Positions 1 to 13,223 of a stretch of DNA of 64,000 nucleotides are shown here, one piece after another. Where the stretch lies: NCBI RefSeq assembly GCF_033568475.1, contig NC_133122.1:16310763-16374762 (forward strand), given 5' to 3'. The notes beneath the pieces are model-generated. The model was not told where the DNA came from. It saw only the letters and a program-made list of their open reading frames with translations, and made no database searches. Source of the DNA: Henckelia pumila. Taxonomy: Eukaryota; Streptophyta; Magnoliopsida; Lamiales; Gesneriaceae. Position 1 is the first letter of the stretch, and the number at the start of each line of letters is the position of its first letter. A program made the translations under genes and the position numbers.

Positions 1-1283
1 GGAGAATCAATGGGAGGGGCCATGGTGCTACGTTTACACAGGAAGAAGCCTGATTATTGGGATGGTGGAGTCCTCATTGCACCAATGTGTAAGGTACACA
101 TTTCAAAATATCTATTCTAAATATCTTTGTACCAAATGTCATTTAATTCAAATGTTTTCTTTAGTATCATATCATATATATATATATATATATATACTAA
201 AAACCACAAAAATTATTTTGTGAAAACACGTTTCTTCAAATGCTTTTTAAATTAAGGATCACGTTTTTTTGGGGTGTAATTAATTAGATAATCCAAGTAA
301 AATCATAATGATTAAAGTGTTGATGATTGGCGCAGATTGCGGATGAAATGAGGCCAAGCCCTGTGGTGATTAAAGTACTGTCTTCGTTGGCAAAAGTGAT
401 TCCCACTTGGAAAATCACCCCCACTCCAGACATTGTCGATGCTGCTTTTAGAGACCCCCAAGTTGTAAAAGAGGTACATTTTTTTCATCTTCCCAGTAAA
501 AAATATAAATATTTTTATATAAAAGCCTTCTATTTTTATAAATAAATTATAATTAATAAATAAAATAAAAATGTTTGAACAGGTGAGGTCCAACCCATAC
601 ACGTACAAAGGCCGACCACGTCTACAAACTAGCTACCAACTATTTACAGTCAGTACGGATCTGGAGAAAAGACTTGATGAGGTGGCTTCCTTTTTTCCTT
701 TATTTTTAATATAATAACAATAAATAAATAAATATTATAATAAGATAGTATTTTGCCACTTTTGATTCAATCTCCACACGTAGAATTAGTGGGTCTCGAC
801 TCTCGTATACTAAATGAAAAAGATACTTATTTAGATATTTTCTACGACTTCTAAAAAATAAGTGATTATGAAGATTTTTTTAACAAATTTGTTAAAAAAA
901 TCTCCAAAATCATTTATTTTTAGAGGTCGCAAACACGACTTTAACATCGTGATTTTTTAAAATTTTGCTTAATATTTTTATTTTTTTATTGTATATGATT
1001 GAAATAGGTATCCTTTCCATTCATTGTTCTACATGGAGAAGAGGATAAAGTGACGGATCCATCCGTGAGCAAGCTTTTGTACGAGTCGGCTCGATCCACG
1101 GACAAGACATTCAAGTTGTATCCCGGAATGTGGCACTCTCTGTCCTACGGCGAATTGCCGGAGAATCTTGACATCGTCTTCTCCGACATTGGCAAGTGGT
1201 TGGACGACAAGTTGTTTGCTCGATTTGAGGAGCAACAGAAGCTTGCTAACGATCTTAACGCACTCGAGCTCAAACACGATTGA
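1..1283 (+). CDS. Monoacylglycerol lipase / caffeoylshikimate esterase family hydrolase, 3' part
   Basis: This is a serine hydrolase of the alpha/beta fold, the plant MAGL/CSE family, which cleaves acylglycerols or caffeoyl-shikimate. Only the C-terminal part is in the window, because exon 1 is cut by the edge. Exons are 1-93, 336-473, 583-681 and 1008-1283, all GT-AG and all phase 0. Exon 1 opens on GESMGGAMVL, so the nucleophile elbow serine is codon 7-9. Exon 4 carries the acid residue in HGEEDKV (Asp at 1044-1046) and the catalytic His in GMWHSL (1134-1136), so the triad is intact. The stop is TGA at 1281-1283, followed by AT-rich 3' sequence. Which substrate it prefers cannot be read from this part. 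It is tail-to-tail with the invertase, with 460 bp between stops. Confidence 0.9.
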
Positions 1284-1743
1284 TATTTAGATCGTTACAT
1301 GTATAACCATCAAAAGTTTGTTACGTGCGCATAGTACTGTTAATATCGTTTTCTTTTTCTTTTTTATTAATTATTATAAATTCAAGTGCTTTGTTTTTGT
1401 TTGGAAAAGATGTTCTATGCTAACTCGATTAAATAAATGATTACTATGTATCCTTACCATGAATCATAAAGAAACACCAGCAAATTTTCAAAACATTTCA
1501 GAGAAGCGAAGAGTAAAACTTATACAAGTCGAAAAACCGGAACCAATCCGGTTTTGCTAATTAATGACTAGAAACAAATTACATTTCGTAATTCATAGTC
1601 TACTTATTCATTATTCTGTATATACATATTTATATATTTATAGGAGGTCCGAAATTTAAAAGAAAGTTAAGAACCAAGGTGAAAAAATAGAAACAAGCCA
1701 CAATAGAACTAGTCTTGTTTTATAAAACATTTAAGGCCATCTC

Positions 1744-4700
1744 TCAGTGGTTCATATGGAGAGGCTTGCTCATGCTCCAGGCATTCAAGCTGTCGATTTT
1801 GACGGGTTCGGTGCCGTTGTTGAAGACAAACAAGTGTGCGTTGTTGTATATTGCCAGAGTTGGATAAACCCTTGATGTAATGCAAGTCTTTCCCCCAGCT
1901 CCAAAACTCTCCACCACAGAGTTATCAATCTGAAACAAATAACAAAGATTGATATATTCCGGTTGGGGGCGAAAAAAGAAGTTAAATATATGAACCAATG
2001 GATCATGTTATCATACCAAACTCCTGAGGGAGATTTTCTTTTCCGTCAGGTCCACATTTACAAATCCTGCGAATGAAGGTCGGTATGCATCCACCCCGGT
2101 TTTCGACTTTGAATTACCGTCCTTTAAGGTAGACCTATGAAAAAAGATCATGGAGGAAAAAAGTTAGGAAGATGGTCGTTGAAAACTCGGTGTGTTCCAC
2201 ACAAGATTCGGTATGTAACCTCGATGCATCAGAGCACAAGAGGACTAGATGCTTGTCTTGAGCCTTGAAAACTCGGAAGAAGACGGGTGTGTACTCTTCC
2301 AAGTTTTCAGAAGCCAATGTGACGAGCCCGAATGGTCCTAATCCACCTCCAACAGTGGAATCCTTTTGACCGCAAAGTTTTTGTGCGTCGTATCTATCCC
2401 AGCTCGGATCAAATGGCTCGGCCTTCTCCAAGCTATCGAACGAAAAGCTCACTTCAACATCAGCCTGCCATATTCGTCGAACCGTGCAAGATCAGTATAG
2501 ATTGATGTCATTGAATGAAAAGTTCTTATGATTTAGAGTAAGTTGAACTAGTAAAAGAGTACCTGCGCGGCTGTTATTCCTTTGATTTCGACAATCTGGC
2601 CTTTCAATAGTTCCTTGTCGCTTAGTTTCACTTGATTACTTCTCAGAGTCTCGAGTTCTTCAATAGGCCATTGAAGCAATTGCTTCCCATTAGGATCCAT
2701 CACTATTGTACGAGGGATAAGCTGAAACCATAGTATAAAAGAATGAAGTGACATTTAGTTATTCAAGAAACATGAGCTGTTGCTTTGATAGAGGTATGTA
2801 TGATAATACCTGGATTCCGGCCCAACCCTTTGCCACATCGTTATCAGTAGTATCTGATTCATTAGCCCAACCCCACAAGATTCTTCTGTTCTTGCTTGGA
2901 TCAAAGAATGATTTCGAGGCGTAAAAGTTGCCATAATCGTACCTCAAACCGTTCCATCCATCGATCATGTTTTCATCCGGAATATACCGATCCCTCGTGG
3001 TGTCATACGTGCCAAGGGTGTAATACTCGTATCTTGTAACATCAAGGCTCACCTTCATCACATGCTTAACATCTGGCCCCAGAGCAGAGGTATCCAATCC
3101 GTTTTGGCCCGAAACCGAAACAGGGAAAAAATCAGGGCATTCCCAGTTCCCTGTTCCTGCGGAAGTATGCAATGCATGCTTTGCCTTAACCCAATGCATG
3201 AAGTCCCTGCTCCTATACAAAAACGCTATCCCTCTACGCTTCCTCCGGCCGCCGATGGATATCCTCCAGTGCCCGTCTTTGCCCAACCAAGCTGTCGTTG
3301 GGTCGCGAAATGCTGTCTTGTTAACAGACTCATCTGCCACCACCAAAGGATTGTTGTCGGGTTTGATCCATTCACGTAGATACGGATCGGATAGATTGGC
3401 CGGGACTGCGTAGTTTTGGACTTGTGTGTTGTTCTTGTCTATGATCCCGGTGTATAGAATAATGGGTTTGTTTCCGGGTAGGACCGTGGCGGATCCGGAC
3501 CAGCAGCCGTATTGATCGAATGGCTTTGATGGGTAGATTGCATGCTCTACTTTTTTCCAGTTGATCAAGTCCTCTGAGACTGAATGAGCCCAGACAATAT
3601 TGCCCCAAACAGCACCTTTGGGATTGTACTGATAAAAGAGGTGATATATCCCATTATAATACATTGGTCCTATTATTATTATTATTATCATCAAACCAAG
3701 TGTTAGAATATAAACTTTAACAATTGGAATAGGAAGTGTCAATGTTGAAGGAAAAAACGTACTCACCATTTGGATCTATTGTTGATTCATTGTGTCATCA
3801 TCCACAAAGCCACATGGACAAATAAACATATGAATTCATTAGTAAAAAGGAATCAAGAAATATCATTTTATGGAATATATTTGGTGCATTAAAATTGACT
3901 AAATCACCACTAACCTTTCGACTGACATACATTTCACCACAAACTTTTCATATAATCCAAAAAGGCTTTTTCATTAAATATATCTTCGAAAAAGCGGAAA
4001 ATAATATTTTTCTAACATTACAAAATGCACAAAATATTGATCCCGTTCTCGGTTTTAACAACGAGGTAACAAAGAAAGAAAAGTTGGAATTTCATATTTT
4101 TAGAAAAATAAAACAATATCTATATAACTCGCGTTTGGTTGAAAACATCGTGTCTCTGACGTTGCTACAAAGTCTATCCTTCAAATCAAATATATCACTC
4201 CAAACGCAACCTAGATAAACATATTCAAACTTAGCAAAACTTAATTATCTCGTTCTATATTTATTTAATCATTATTCAATGAATCAAAAACCTCGTTTAA
4301 ATCTCACCTCATTATCATCATCCCAGAATTTATTAAAGTTTTACCTAATTAATTGTTTAATTTTGATTTTATGACAAAAATATATTTTTTGATTACGTAT
4401 AAATATAAATCTCGTGTAACCAAAAGAAAGTTGTGTGTGTATATATATAATATAAAAAACTTTTTTTAAATAATAATAAAAAAAGATCGAATCATAGAGG
4501 CCGTGGTTTGATTCCATATAAAAAGAATACATGTGGCGATCCTTCTAACGACAAAATCTACAGTTGACTTTGACTCTTATGCTGTAGATATTAACAGCTT
4601 TTAGCCTCTTTGTACGTTATTGCAATATAAAAATATAGAATCCATAAAGAGCAGCAACAAACTTTTCAAAAGGCCAATCGACGTGGTCCAAAGTACACAA

Positions 4701-5685
4701 CACACACTAGAAATTATTTCATTATATTTCCAACTAAATATTTATCTATAAATTTAGATTTTATTTTAAATTAATTAAAAATATATATACTTCATAAACC
4801 CAATCGAGATGTGTTTCCTACATTATGATCAATATATATTTTTCATACTTTTTTTTAAAAAATAAATACCATTAATTTAATTAAGTTATTTAATTGTTTT
4901 ACAAAGATAGTTTCTTTATATCATGTTCACATGTTGTTACAACATTGCTTTCAGCAGAATTTGTGGCTTCTAGTAACAAATTGCATCACCAAATCGTGAT
5001 CATCTAAAATACCCCTTCTCGTTTTTGAGGAAAAACAAAGAATAACACTTAAATTTTTTTAGTTCAAAATTAATTAAATACACGACACTTGTCCTATGAT
5101 TCTAGCGGCCATAATTACAAATATACATCTGACTTGCTATTAAACATTTCCTCGAATCTTGACAAATTACATATACTAATGTCCCATCCAACCTTTATTA
5201 AGTTCTAAAAATGAACCCGATCAACTATTTTTATTTTTTTTTTTTAAAATGACCTCCTCAAATGTATCAACAACTTCGATTAAGTCCCCGACAAATAAAT
5301 CAAAATCAAAACCGTATGAAAAAAATATATATAAAAGGACAACATCTGGATGAACTTTTTGAACAAAAACATCAAAAGCAAACCAAGTTTTGAATTTTAT
5401 TATCTTTTTAATCCGTTCTTCCCCGAGATAAAAATCATGATAATATACAGATTTAAAAAGGTAGAGATTAAAAAAAAAAAACCCATAGAATTTACCGTTG
5501 ATCCAATGCTTCTGGGGCTGGAAATGGTATCCAGTTCTGTGAACTTGCCTCACATCAATGGCAGAAAGGGACTGCAAGTGAGTGTAAACTTTATGCGACG
5601 CTTCGACGCCGTTGTTGAATAATGTTAAACAAGACAGCAAAAAGATCGGCAGAGCCCGCAGAATTTTGCTTCCCGGGGACTCCAT
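1744..5685 (-). CDS. Cell-wall invertase (acid beta-fructofuranosidase, GH32)
   Basis: It hydrolyses sucrose to glucose and fructose in the apoplast. There are seven coding exons on the minus strand: 5496-5685, 3767-3775, 2810-3669, 2563-2721, 2220-2464, 2017-2134 and 1744-1929. They sum to 588 residues, the usual length for the family. Residues 1-30 are a hydrophobic signal peptide. The GH32 nucleophile motif WINDPNG (Asp64) is assembled across exons 1-3 with the 9-nt exon 2. RDP is at 188-190, and WECPDF at 242-247 has Pro where vacuolar invertases have Val, which argues for the cell-wall class. A C-terminal beta-sandwich domain ends in ...PLHMNH. Several NxS/T sites suggest glycosylation. 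Intron 1 is 1720 bp. A TATA-like CTATAAATA lies at 5760-5768, about 75 bp upstream of the ATG. Confidence 0.95.
3767..3775 (-). other. 9-nt mini-exon of the invertase gene
   Basis: On the minus strand the sequence reads ag|ATCCAAATG|gtgagt. These nine bases supply the centre of the DPNG part of the catalytic WINDPNG motif. The preceding exon ends with a single G and the next exon starts with GA after ag (3670-3671), giving D-P-N-G exactly. This mini-exon is a known hallmark of plant acid invertase genes. Automatic gene finders usually miss it. Confidence 0.95.
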
Positions 5686-5759
5686 AGGATCGAGGAATAA
5701 TAAATAAAATATTATTGCAGAGATGTTGATGATGGAGGAAGAAGAATGAGGGGCCTGCG

Positions 5760-5768
5760 TATTTATAG
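5760..5768 (-). promoter_or_regulatory. Candidate TATA box of the invertase gene
   Basis: The minus strand reads CTATAAATA, 75-83 bp upstream of the invertase ATG at 5685. The spacing leaves a short 5' UTR of about 40-50 nt. No transcription start evidence is available. Confidence 0.6.
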
Positions 5769-7096
5769 AGAAAAAAAAAAATTAACAATCTGGTGGGATT
5801 GGATGAGATTGATTATTAAATGGTGTGAGAGAAAAAGTCCAAGTGTGAAGATGAAATCATTTTTACCTATTGGTTGGATTAACCGTACGTGAGGTTGGAT
5901 TTTCATTATTAATTATTGGTGATTAGTATTTAATTATACTTATCCACAAATTCATACGTCTTATCTAATTTATCTAGACATCCTTGAAAATCTTTTATGA
6001 CCACTAATAACTATAGCATACGCCATGAGAGGTAAATAAAATCCTATATGTACAGAAATTGTCTCAAAAATGATATGAATTAAGGTGAAGATTTATCAAT
6101 ATATGTGGGATTTGTACAAGTAGTGTGAAATTTTCCCGTAAGACATGTATATACAATCTAAAGAAAACAATATTTTTTTTTATATTTGCACAAGAGAGAG
6201 AGAACCGTAGAATTTGTAAAATCAGTACAACTCAAAGATAGTTAAAAAAAATTGAAAGAAAGTAAAAAGTTATAAACAAAACTTTAAAAAATGGAAGATG
6301 AGAGAGTTTGGTGAGACAATAAGTTGTATCGCGGTTAGAAGAGATGTGAGAAAAACAAATTGAGAGGCTTTTATGACTATTTTGCTCTTAAAATATGTGA
6401 ATATATATCATGATGATGTTTGAGATATTTATATAAAATTATAATGGTGTAATTAGATTGGACCAAATTAATTAATAAGAGGCCCTCTTGCTTTAATATA
6501 ATAGTGTGTGTTTTAAAGTTTTTTGAAAGCACATACTCCTGAAAATAAGTATGGACAAGGAGGTTTGTGATCAAAATTTTGAAAACATGGGATGTATTTG
6601 CTTAAGATTTTAAAATATAGAGAGTTAATAAATCATTTTTTATTTTATAAGAGTTTTTTAATAAACTTAAGATTTCACGGTGATTTAGTAGTTACTTCCT
6701 TTATTCTTTGATCGATGGAATATTAGACAATAACAATAATTTAAGAATCAGAAGGGATTTTCTTGTGAATGATTTGAATTATTGAAGTACAAAAAATAGG
6801 AGGGATGTAAGGGCACGAGAATAGTAATAAATGAATCATTGAAGTATAGAAAATAGGAGGGATTTAAGAGCACGAGAATAGTAATACATGTGCACGAGTA
6901 TACCCTGTTGTTTACGGCGCAGTTTTGGAACCAGAGTTTAATTAGCCGATGGAATTCGATTGATTTGAAAAACAAGAAACACCTTAACGGTCTCGACGGA
7001 CTCACATATATTTATTTTTTTAATATAAAATTCGATCCATACATAAAATAAAAAGTAATACCTTAAAATAAATCGTAATACTTTTTCATAGATCAG

Positions 7097-7131
<35 letters not shown>

Positions 7132-7370
7132 TGACAGTTCAATCGTCAAATTCAAATTTGCCACAAATGGAAACCGTGAAGGGGAATAAAATCATCCGAA
7201 TTATGATTGGCCACGTACGAGACAATGGAATTCAAATTGTATCGACAATTCAATTGTTTGTTCAAAAAATTCACTTGGTAGGGCTAACATCAATATATGA
7301 AAATAGTTTATTTATATTCTTAAAATAGTCTTCCTATAGATATTCTCCTAATTAAACAATAAAAAAAGTA
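5769..7370. other. AT-rich intergenic region upstream of the invertase
   Basis: No gene is visible. The first kilobase is the likely invertase promoter region. It contains a 57-bp imperfect tandem duplication (6779-6890) and a (TA)n run near 7101-7128. Open frames here are short and lack family similarity. Confidence 0.6.
6779..6890. repeat. Two-copy tandem repeat, 57-bp period
   Basis: The segment with gaagtacaaaaaatagg at 6784 recurs as gaagtatagaaaatagg at 6841, followed in both by the same gcacgagaatagtaat block. There are a few substitutions between copies. Confidence 0.8.
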
Positions 7371-7514
7371 AAGTAAAACAGGGGCGAACCCACTATAGGG
7401 CGAAGGTGGGCCACGGCCCCACCAAAAATATTTTGAATTTTTTTGCAGTATATATGTATGTATTTCGTGAAACAATAATAAATAAATAGTTGGCCCACTA
7501 ATTTGCTGAACTGC

Positions 7515-7572
7515 TTTGTAGCATGTTGGTAGAGCATTGCCAACCTTGATTGAAAGACTCGTGTTCGAATTT
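7515..7572 (+). repeat. tRNA-like A/B-box segment (SINE-related fragment)
   Basis: The sequence tagcatgttggtagagcat resembles a pol III A box. It is followed about 30 bp later by gtgttcgaattta, resembling a B box (GTTCGAANY). It does not fold into a convincing tRNA cloverleaf and lacks a CCA-ready 3' end. It is best read as a tRNA-derived SINE relic inside the hAT element. Confidence 0.45.
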
Positions 7573-7624
7573 ATAACAGAACACTTTTGCAATATCCTTT
7601 TTTTTTAATTTTTATTAAAATATG

Positions 7625-7660
<36 letters not shown>

Positions 7661-7674
7661 TTTGCAAATGAATA

Positions 7675-8307
7675 AAAATAAAAATAAAAATAAAAATAAA
7701 AATAAAAGAGTCTACTCATTCAAACTAATAAAAATAAAAAATGAAACTCCATGTTCTTCTAATTTTTTTCTTCTAAATTTTCTCTAAAATTATATAAAAT
7801 AAGAAATTTCAAAAAATAAAAATAAAATAGATATTCGTCGTGAAAATGAAAATACATATGTTTTTCTATAAGTTTATATATATAAAATAAAAAATTTCAA
7901 ACTAATAAAAATAAAAATAAAAGGGTTGTTCATCTTGCAATAACCTTTTTTTTAATTTTTTATTAAAATATGTAAAATAATAATAATAATAATAATAAAT
8001 TTGCAAACTAATAAAAATAAAAATAAAAGAGTCTACTCATTCAAACTAATAAAAATAAAAAATGAAACTCTATGTTCTTCTAATTTTCTTCTTCTTAATT
8101 TTTTTCTAAAATTATATAGAATAAGAAATTTCAAAAAATAAAAATTAAATAAATATTCGTCGTGAAAGTGAAAATACATATGTTTTCCTCTAAGTTTATA
8201 TATATAAAATAAAAAATTTCAAACTAATAAAAATAAAAGTAAAAGGGTTGTTCATCTTGAAACTAGCTAGGCTTTGGAGTAAAATAAATTATGATTTACT
8301 CTCTCTC

Positions 8308-8358
<51 letters not shown>

Positions 8359-8690
8359 TAAAATTTCAAACTAATAAAAATAAAAATAAAAGGGTATATT
8401 CATTCAAACTAATAAAAATAAAAAATGAAACTCCATGTTCTTCTAATTTTCTTCTTCTAAATTTCCTCTAAAATTACATAAAATAAGAAATTTCTAAAAA
8501 AATAAAAAATAAAATGGGTATTCGTCGTGAAAGTAAAAATACATATGCTTTAATTTCCTCTAAGTTTATATATATAAAATAAAACATTTCAAACTAATAA
8601 AAATAAAAATAAAAGGATTATTCATTTTGAAACTAGCTAGGCTTGGAAGTAAAATAAATTATTTTTTTGTCTCAAATGCATTGATGATAT
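7675..8690. repeat. Three imperfect tandem copies of a 320-360 bp AT-rich unit
   Basis: The block 'attcaaactaataaaaat...aaactccatgttcttctaa' starts near 7717, 8038 and 8401. Each copy is followed by 'tattcgtcgtgaaagt' and then 'aagtttatatatataaaat'. The copies lie wholly inside the hAT element and diverge mainly by small indels. Confidence 0.8.
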
Positions 8691-9038
8691 TTATTGAAAT
8701 AGACATTGCCAAACATCTTAATATTGATGATATCATTGAAAACTTTAAAAATTTCAAAAAACGTCGAATTACTTGTAGCTAAAAATATATTTGTTAAGAA
8801 TATTGTAATATTATCTTTTAATATTTTGTCAATATTTTGTAAATGGCCCCCCCAAAACAGAAGTCTTAGATATGCCCCTAAAGTAAAAGTAAAATAAAAA
8901 AGTAGAGCAGGAAAAAATCATATCAATTACTTAGGAGTACGACAAGTTAGTCACACGTGCAATCATTCACGTAACAACTAATTACCAAAAAAAAAAAAAA
9001 ACTGCATTATTTTTAGTTGTCCATATGTTGTTTTGGGT

Positions 9039-9193
9039 AGATGAGATCCTAACATATGAGTAATATCTTAATTATGTATCCAACGGTTCGTATTTTTACA
9101 CATAGACGTAATTAATTATATATTGTTGACGTGACAAATCATGAAACTTTAGATCTATCATTAAGGTATTACCCATATGCTAGGTTGAAATCT
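9039..9193. mobile_element. MITE with about 35-bp terminal inverted repeats
   Basis: The left end agatgagatcctaacatatg pairs with the reverse complement of the right end (agatttcaacctagcatatg). Similarity continues through gtaat(a/c)..ttaat. The element is about 155 bp and has no coding capacity. The superfamily is not clear. Confidence 0.7.
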
Positions 9194-9915
9194 ACAGAGG
9201 TACAAATTGCAATAATACTAAGATTAATATAGATTGAGAGTAATAATTGTAAAGACATTCACTATTCTCAAAATAAAATAAAATCAACTTTTTCTGCTGT
9301 ATGCGTACTTGACCTGCTAATTTAATTTCTCTCGCTCGCGGCACTGGACTTGACAATGTGTGTGGAAAAGACAACATAAAATATAATATGAACTAAAATT
9401 GCGCGCCTTTTTTAATATGAGGATTATAATAATAATAATTTTTTATCTTATGAAGCTAAAAAAACCATTAAAATTGTATGAATTGTCTTTGCATATTATG
9501 CTGTTTTTGAGAAATTACGACATTTATGAATTATAAGACTGACATTTTAGAGATCTCTTTAATATATATATGATTCTATTGGAAACGAATAAATTTATAT
9601 CTTAAAAAAAGACTGGCATGAAAATAAATTTTGGTGTAGCAATAATTGCTTTTAAACAGTCAAAGCGTTAGTTAAAATATTTATCTAAACATTACATATT
9701 TTGTTATTGTTTAGTTAATAAATTTTTATAAGAGAATATCTAAAAATTTAAAATATATATAAATAGGATTTAATTTTAAAATATTGAAAAATATAGAATT
9801 GAAGATTTAAAAACTAGAAATAATATTATTTTAGAAAATTTTAAAAATATATTAGTATTAAAATTATATAATGATGGTATGATTGTAATTTTAAATAAGG
9901 CTTCACCAAAACCAG

Positions 9916-10322
9916 TGTTTGTTTCAATTGATAGGATTATTGAATGATTATTAAATGAATGATAAAATACATGATAAATAAAGATAGATAATTTGCGTTG
10001 AAAATAGTATTGTGTTTGGTTTTATTTTTAGTAATAATATTAAATAATGGTTTAAATTTTTTTTTGCCAAAAATACCATTTATATTTTATTGGATTGGTG
10101 ATTTTTAGGTTGGAGGAAAATGGTAACTATGAAATTTATATGTATTATAAAAACAAGGATAAGTAATACTAGAATGAGGGGAGGATTTAGTTAACCTACT
10201 ATAAAACAAATTTATCCTTTACATGTTAGATTAACTTGTTTTAATAAAAATCATACCAAACAATGGATTAAATTAAAAATTACACACAAACCTACCTAAT
10301 TCCTTGTACCAAACACAGCGCA
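9916..10322. mobile_element. Possible PIF/Harbinger-like MITE
   Basis: The left end has accagtgtttgtttcaa and the reverse complement of the right end has gcgctgtgtttggtac. The shared GTGTTTG core is typical of Tourist/Harbinger-type ends. Match length is short and the boundaries are uncertain. Confidence 0.3.
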
Positions 10323-11728
10323 AATAGTTAATACATGTATCAACTTTATTTAAATAGTAAGATAAAAAACAAACTTACTCGATTTTGTGATTAAACTCAA
10401 GTGAGTATTAATTATTACACTGTACGTAAATTAATTAGTCAAAGTAATATATGAGTGATCAAAAATATGAATATTGAACATTCAATATTTTCTAGACGGA
10501 TGACATAAATATACATATATGGTCAGAAAAGGGTGATGAAATTCCCTAAAAAGTTAATTTGAATTTGAGAAAAGAGAATTTGATGGTGTAATCTTTTAGT
10601 GATTGTGTAGAAGATGGTCACATGAATCTGAATTTGAATAATTGTAAAATGAGTCATGGGGTACACCGTACACTTACTTTAGAATCTTCAAACTAGTCAT
10701 GATGCGGACGTAACTTTTACAATATTCTATATATTTTAATTTCGAATTACTATTGTTTTAATTTAAAATAAAAAATTCGAACGTAATTTTATAATATAAA
10801 CAGAGAAAATTTCAAAATAGTTTTGATTAAAACGTCAACTATGTCGTCTGTCGGTAGCATAATTAATAGATCGATTAAATACTCTCTTTTAATTATGCTA
10901 AACTAGAATCTAAAACTCCCTACTTTTGAGGCCTCAAACTGAAATTATTATATCGTCAAATCAAGAGTCCCCATTAAGAGCTCGAAAATTATTTCACTCA
11001 TTATAAAAATGAAAGAAATTTGTTATTTTTTTCCTATGTTTATCTCATTGTAAATTTTGGTCCTTTATAATGTTTATCTTCGAAATTAGTTATATATTTT
11101 TTAATTTTTAATAATTGTAGTTCTTTTTATATGAGTGATAATGTGGCACTTCCATATCAGCGTTACATTAGTGTAATATTTTTTTAAAAAAGACGAAAAT
11201 TGGAAGGAAAAAAAACAGAGAGTTAATTTCACATCACTTAGTGAATTATTTTTCTTCAAATGTATATTAGTGGGGTTTACACACATGAAAGAACTTTAGC
11301 CATTACAAGAATTAAGCGTGACATGCCCAAAAATATGCAAGTGCCAACCTTAGGTTCTTGACTCTAAAACTTTAATGTTCCACCATAATTATCATTTCTA
11401 TTTAGGGTGATCCCATTACAAGCATTACCGTCATTTTGGGAATATAAGAACAATCATTATCATTATGAGAGAACCAATATTCTAAAAGTATTTTTATTGG
11501 ATTCCCTTATAGGAAATGCACACAAATGGAAAAATATTAAAACTTGGATTTATGTAATAGAAAATATGTTGGGTTTACTCATCTCTATATGTTTCACCTT
11601 TCTTGTGCTAATTAACAACTTGCATAAAATTATTATCTAGATTGTGCAATCTGAATACATTTATGTATGCATGCGCGTGTATATATATAATTATATATAT
11701 AATATATAAAATTATATAGAGTTTTGAT

Positions 11729-11830
11729 ATATGTTGCTCATCAATCGTACCCACATTTGTGTCCATCATTGATGTCACTCAACTATTGGATGTGAATTGA
11801 TCAGGTGGACACAGTGGATGAACAACATGT
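11729..11830. mobile_element. Small foldback MITE, same family as 37671-37827
   Basis: The ends pair as ATGTTG(C/T)TCATC with an adjoining GTGTCCA block. The interior cactcaactattgga is shared with the palindromic element at 37671-37827. It is flanked by TA-rich sequence, consistent with a TA target preference. Confidence 0.65.
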
Positions 11831-13223
11831 ATATATATAAAAGTAGTGCAGTTGCATAATATCTCACCTATTACTAAACTATTAGAATTGTTGGTTTAAT
11901 ATCATGTACTTGAAAGCAAAAGCCTCCATCTCATTGTAATCAACAAACGAATGTTTGACATATGATCGGAAGTTCTATTAATTAATTCCTTCTATTAACA
12001 TTTTTTCGAATGAGTTTGTCACATAAGACTTGTCCAATGTAATTTATTTTATTAAGGTACAAACTGTTGTGTTAGCTCTGAGTTCACCTAGTATGCGCAA
12101 AAATGTAGCGATTGTGGGATCCTATGTCATTAAAAAAAACAAAATGAATATATATATGTATATATATATATATGTAAAAGATTTAATTTTATATATAATT
12201 AATACGAATATATGAGCAAGACCATAAATTTTGGTAAATATAATATAAGTTATTGAATTTTAAAAGGTTAAAGAAACTCAAAGGGAAATGTATTTTTAAA
12301 ATTCGAAATAAATTTCGATTAAGTAAGCAATTTAATGATGCCTCATCATGTCTACCCCATTATTAATTTGTGATCGTGGGTACTAAACATAGTACTCAAA
12401 TATATGCCCGAACCATTTTACCACTTTTGTACTATTCCATCTCATAAGAAGTTTGAAATATTTACGATCATTAACATTTTTATTTTTTAATTTTTTTTAA
12501 AAAAGTAATTCGATATTTTATTATTTTTTTGAAAACATATCTACAGTTTTTTTTTTCAATTCTTATTGAGTGCAGTATATATATCAAATTCGGTTAGTTA
12601 TGCACAATATCAAACCAAATTCATTTTATTATCAATAGTTAATCAAAATAATCAAAGAAGAAAGTGAAATGGCACAACATTTTTTACTTGAAAATCTAAA
12701 TACAAAACGATGGCCAAAAGGTTTCTTTATTTGATTCATAATGTTTATTACACAATATTTTTTGCATAAAATAAATATATTTGGATTTTTATAAATACTA
12801 TTTTTGAATTAATCGAACAAATTAAAATCAAATAGTTAAAAATGGTAAATTAAATTTGGACCGCTAATTTGTATTTTAAAAAAATGAGAGGTCCAAAAAA
12901 TGGTTGGTGAAAGTCTACTATGTTATCCACAAAGTGCCCTCCTCTTTTCGTCCAAATTATGCATTATTTTCGCTGCTTTTTAGTGTGCTTTTTGGCAGCT
13001 CACGTGTTTTTGTTTTTGGTTGCTTAATGTTGGCAGAAAGTATATTTTCTTTTTAAACAAAAATATATTAGTTTATAGATTGGGTAAATTCCCTTAAAAT
13101 CTCCGTATCAAACTTAAATTTCGTTTAGTCTTTATCAGAAAATGCGTTTGTATTTTCTAATCCAAAAAAAATAAAAAACTTTTTCTGCATTAATTGCCTT
13201 AGCTCATACGTCTTGTCTTTTAA

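Larger units (their letters stand above)
7379..8880. mobile_element. hAT-type non-autonomous DNA transposon, 1.5 kb
   Basis: The 5' end reads CAGGGGCGAACCCACT and the 3' end, reversed, TAGGGGCATATCTAAG. These short termini (C/T)AGGGGC are typical of plant hAT elements. The element is bracketed by a perfect 8-bp direct repeat AAGTAAAA (7371-7378 and 8881-8888), the hAT target-site duplication length. No transposase is encoded. The interior is low-complexity AAT/AAAAT sequence with about three tandem copies of a 320-360 bp unit. It also carries a short stretch resembling tRNA promoter boxes near 7520-7570. Confidence 0.85.

Noticed and set aside
3895-4218. 107-codon open frame on the plus strand
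   Set aside because: It lies inside invertase intron 1, has AT-driven composition and no family similarity; its frame is opposite to a well-supported gene.
7515-7572. Functional tRNA gene
   Set aside because: A- and B-box-like motifs are present, but there is no acceptor-stem pairing or full cloverleaf, and it lies inside a transposon.
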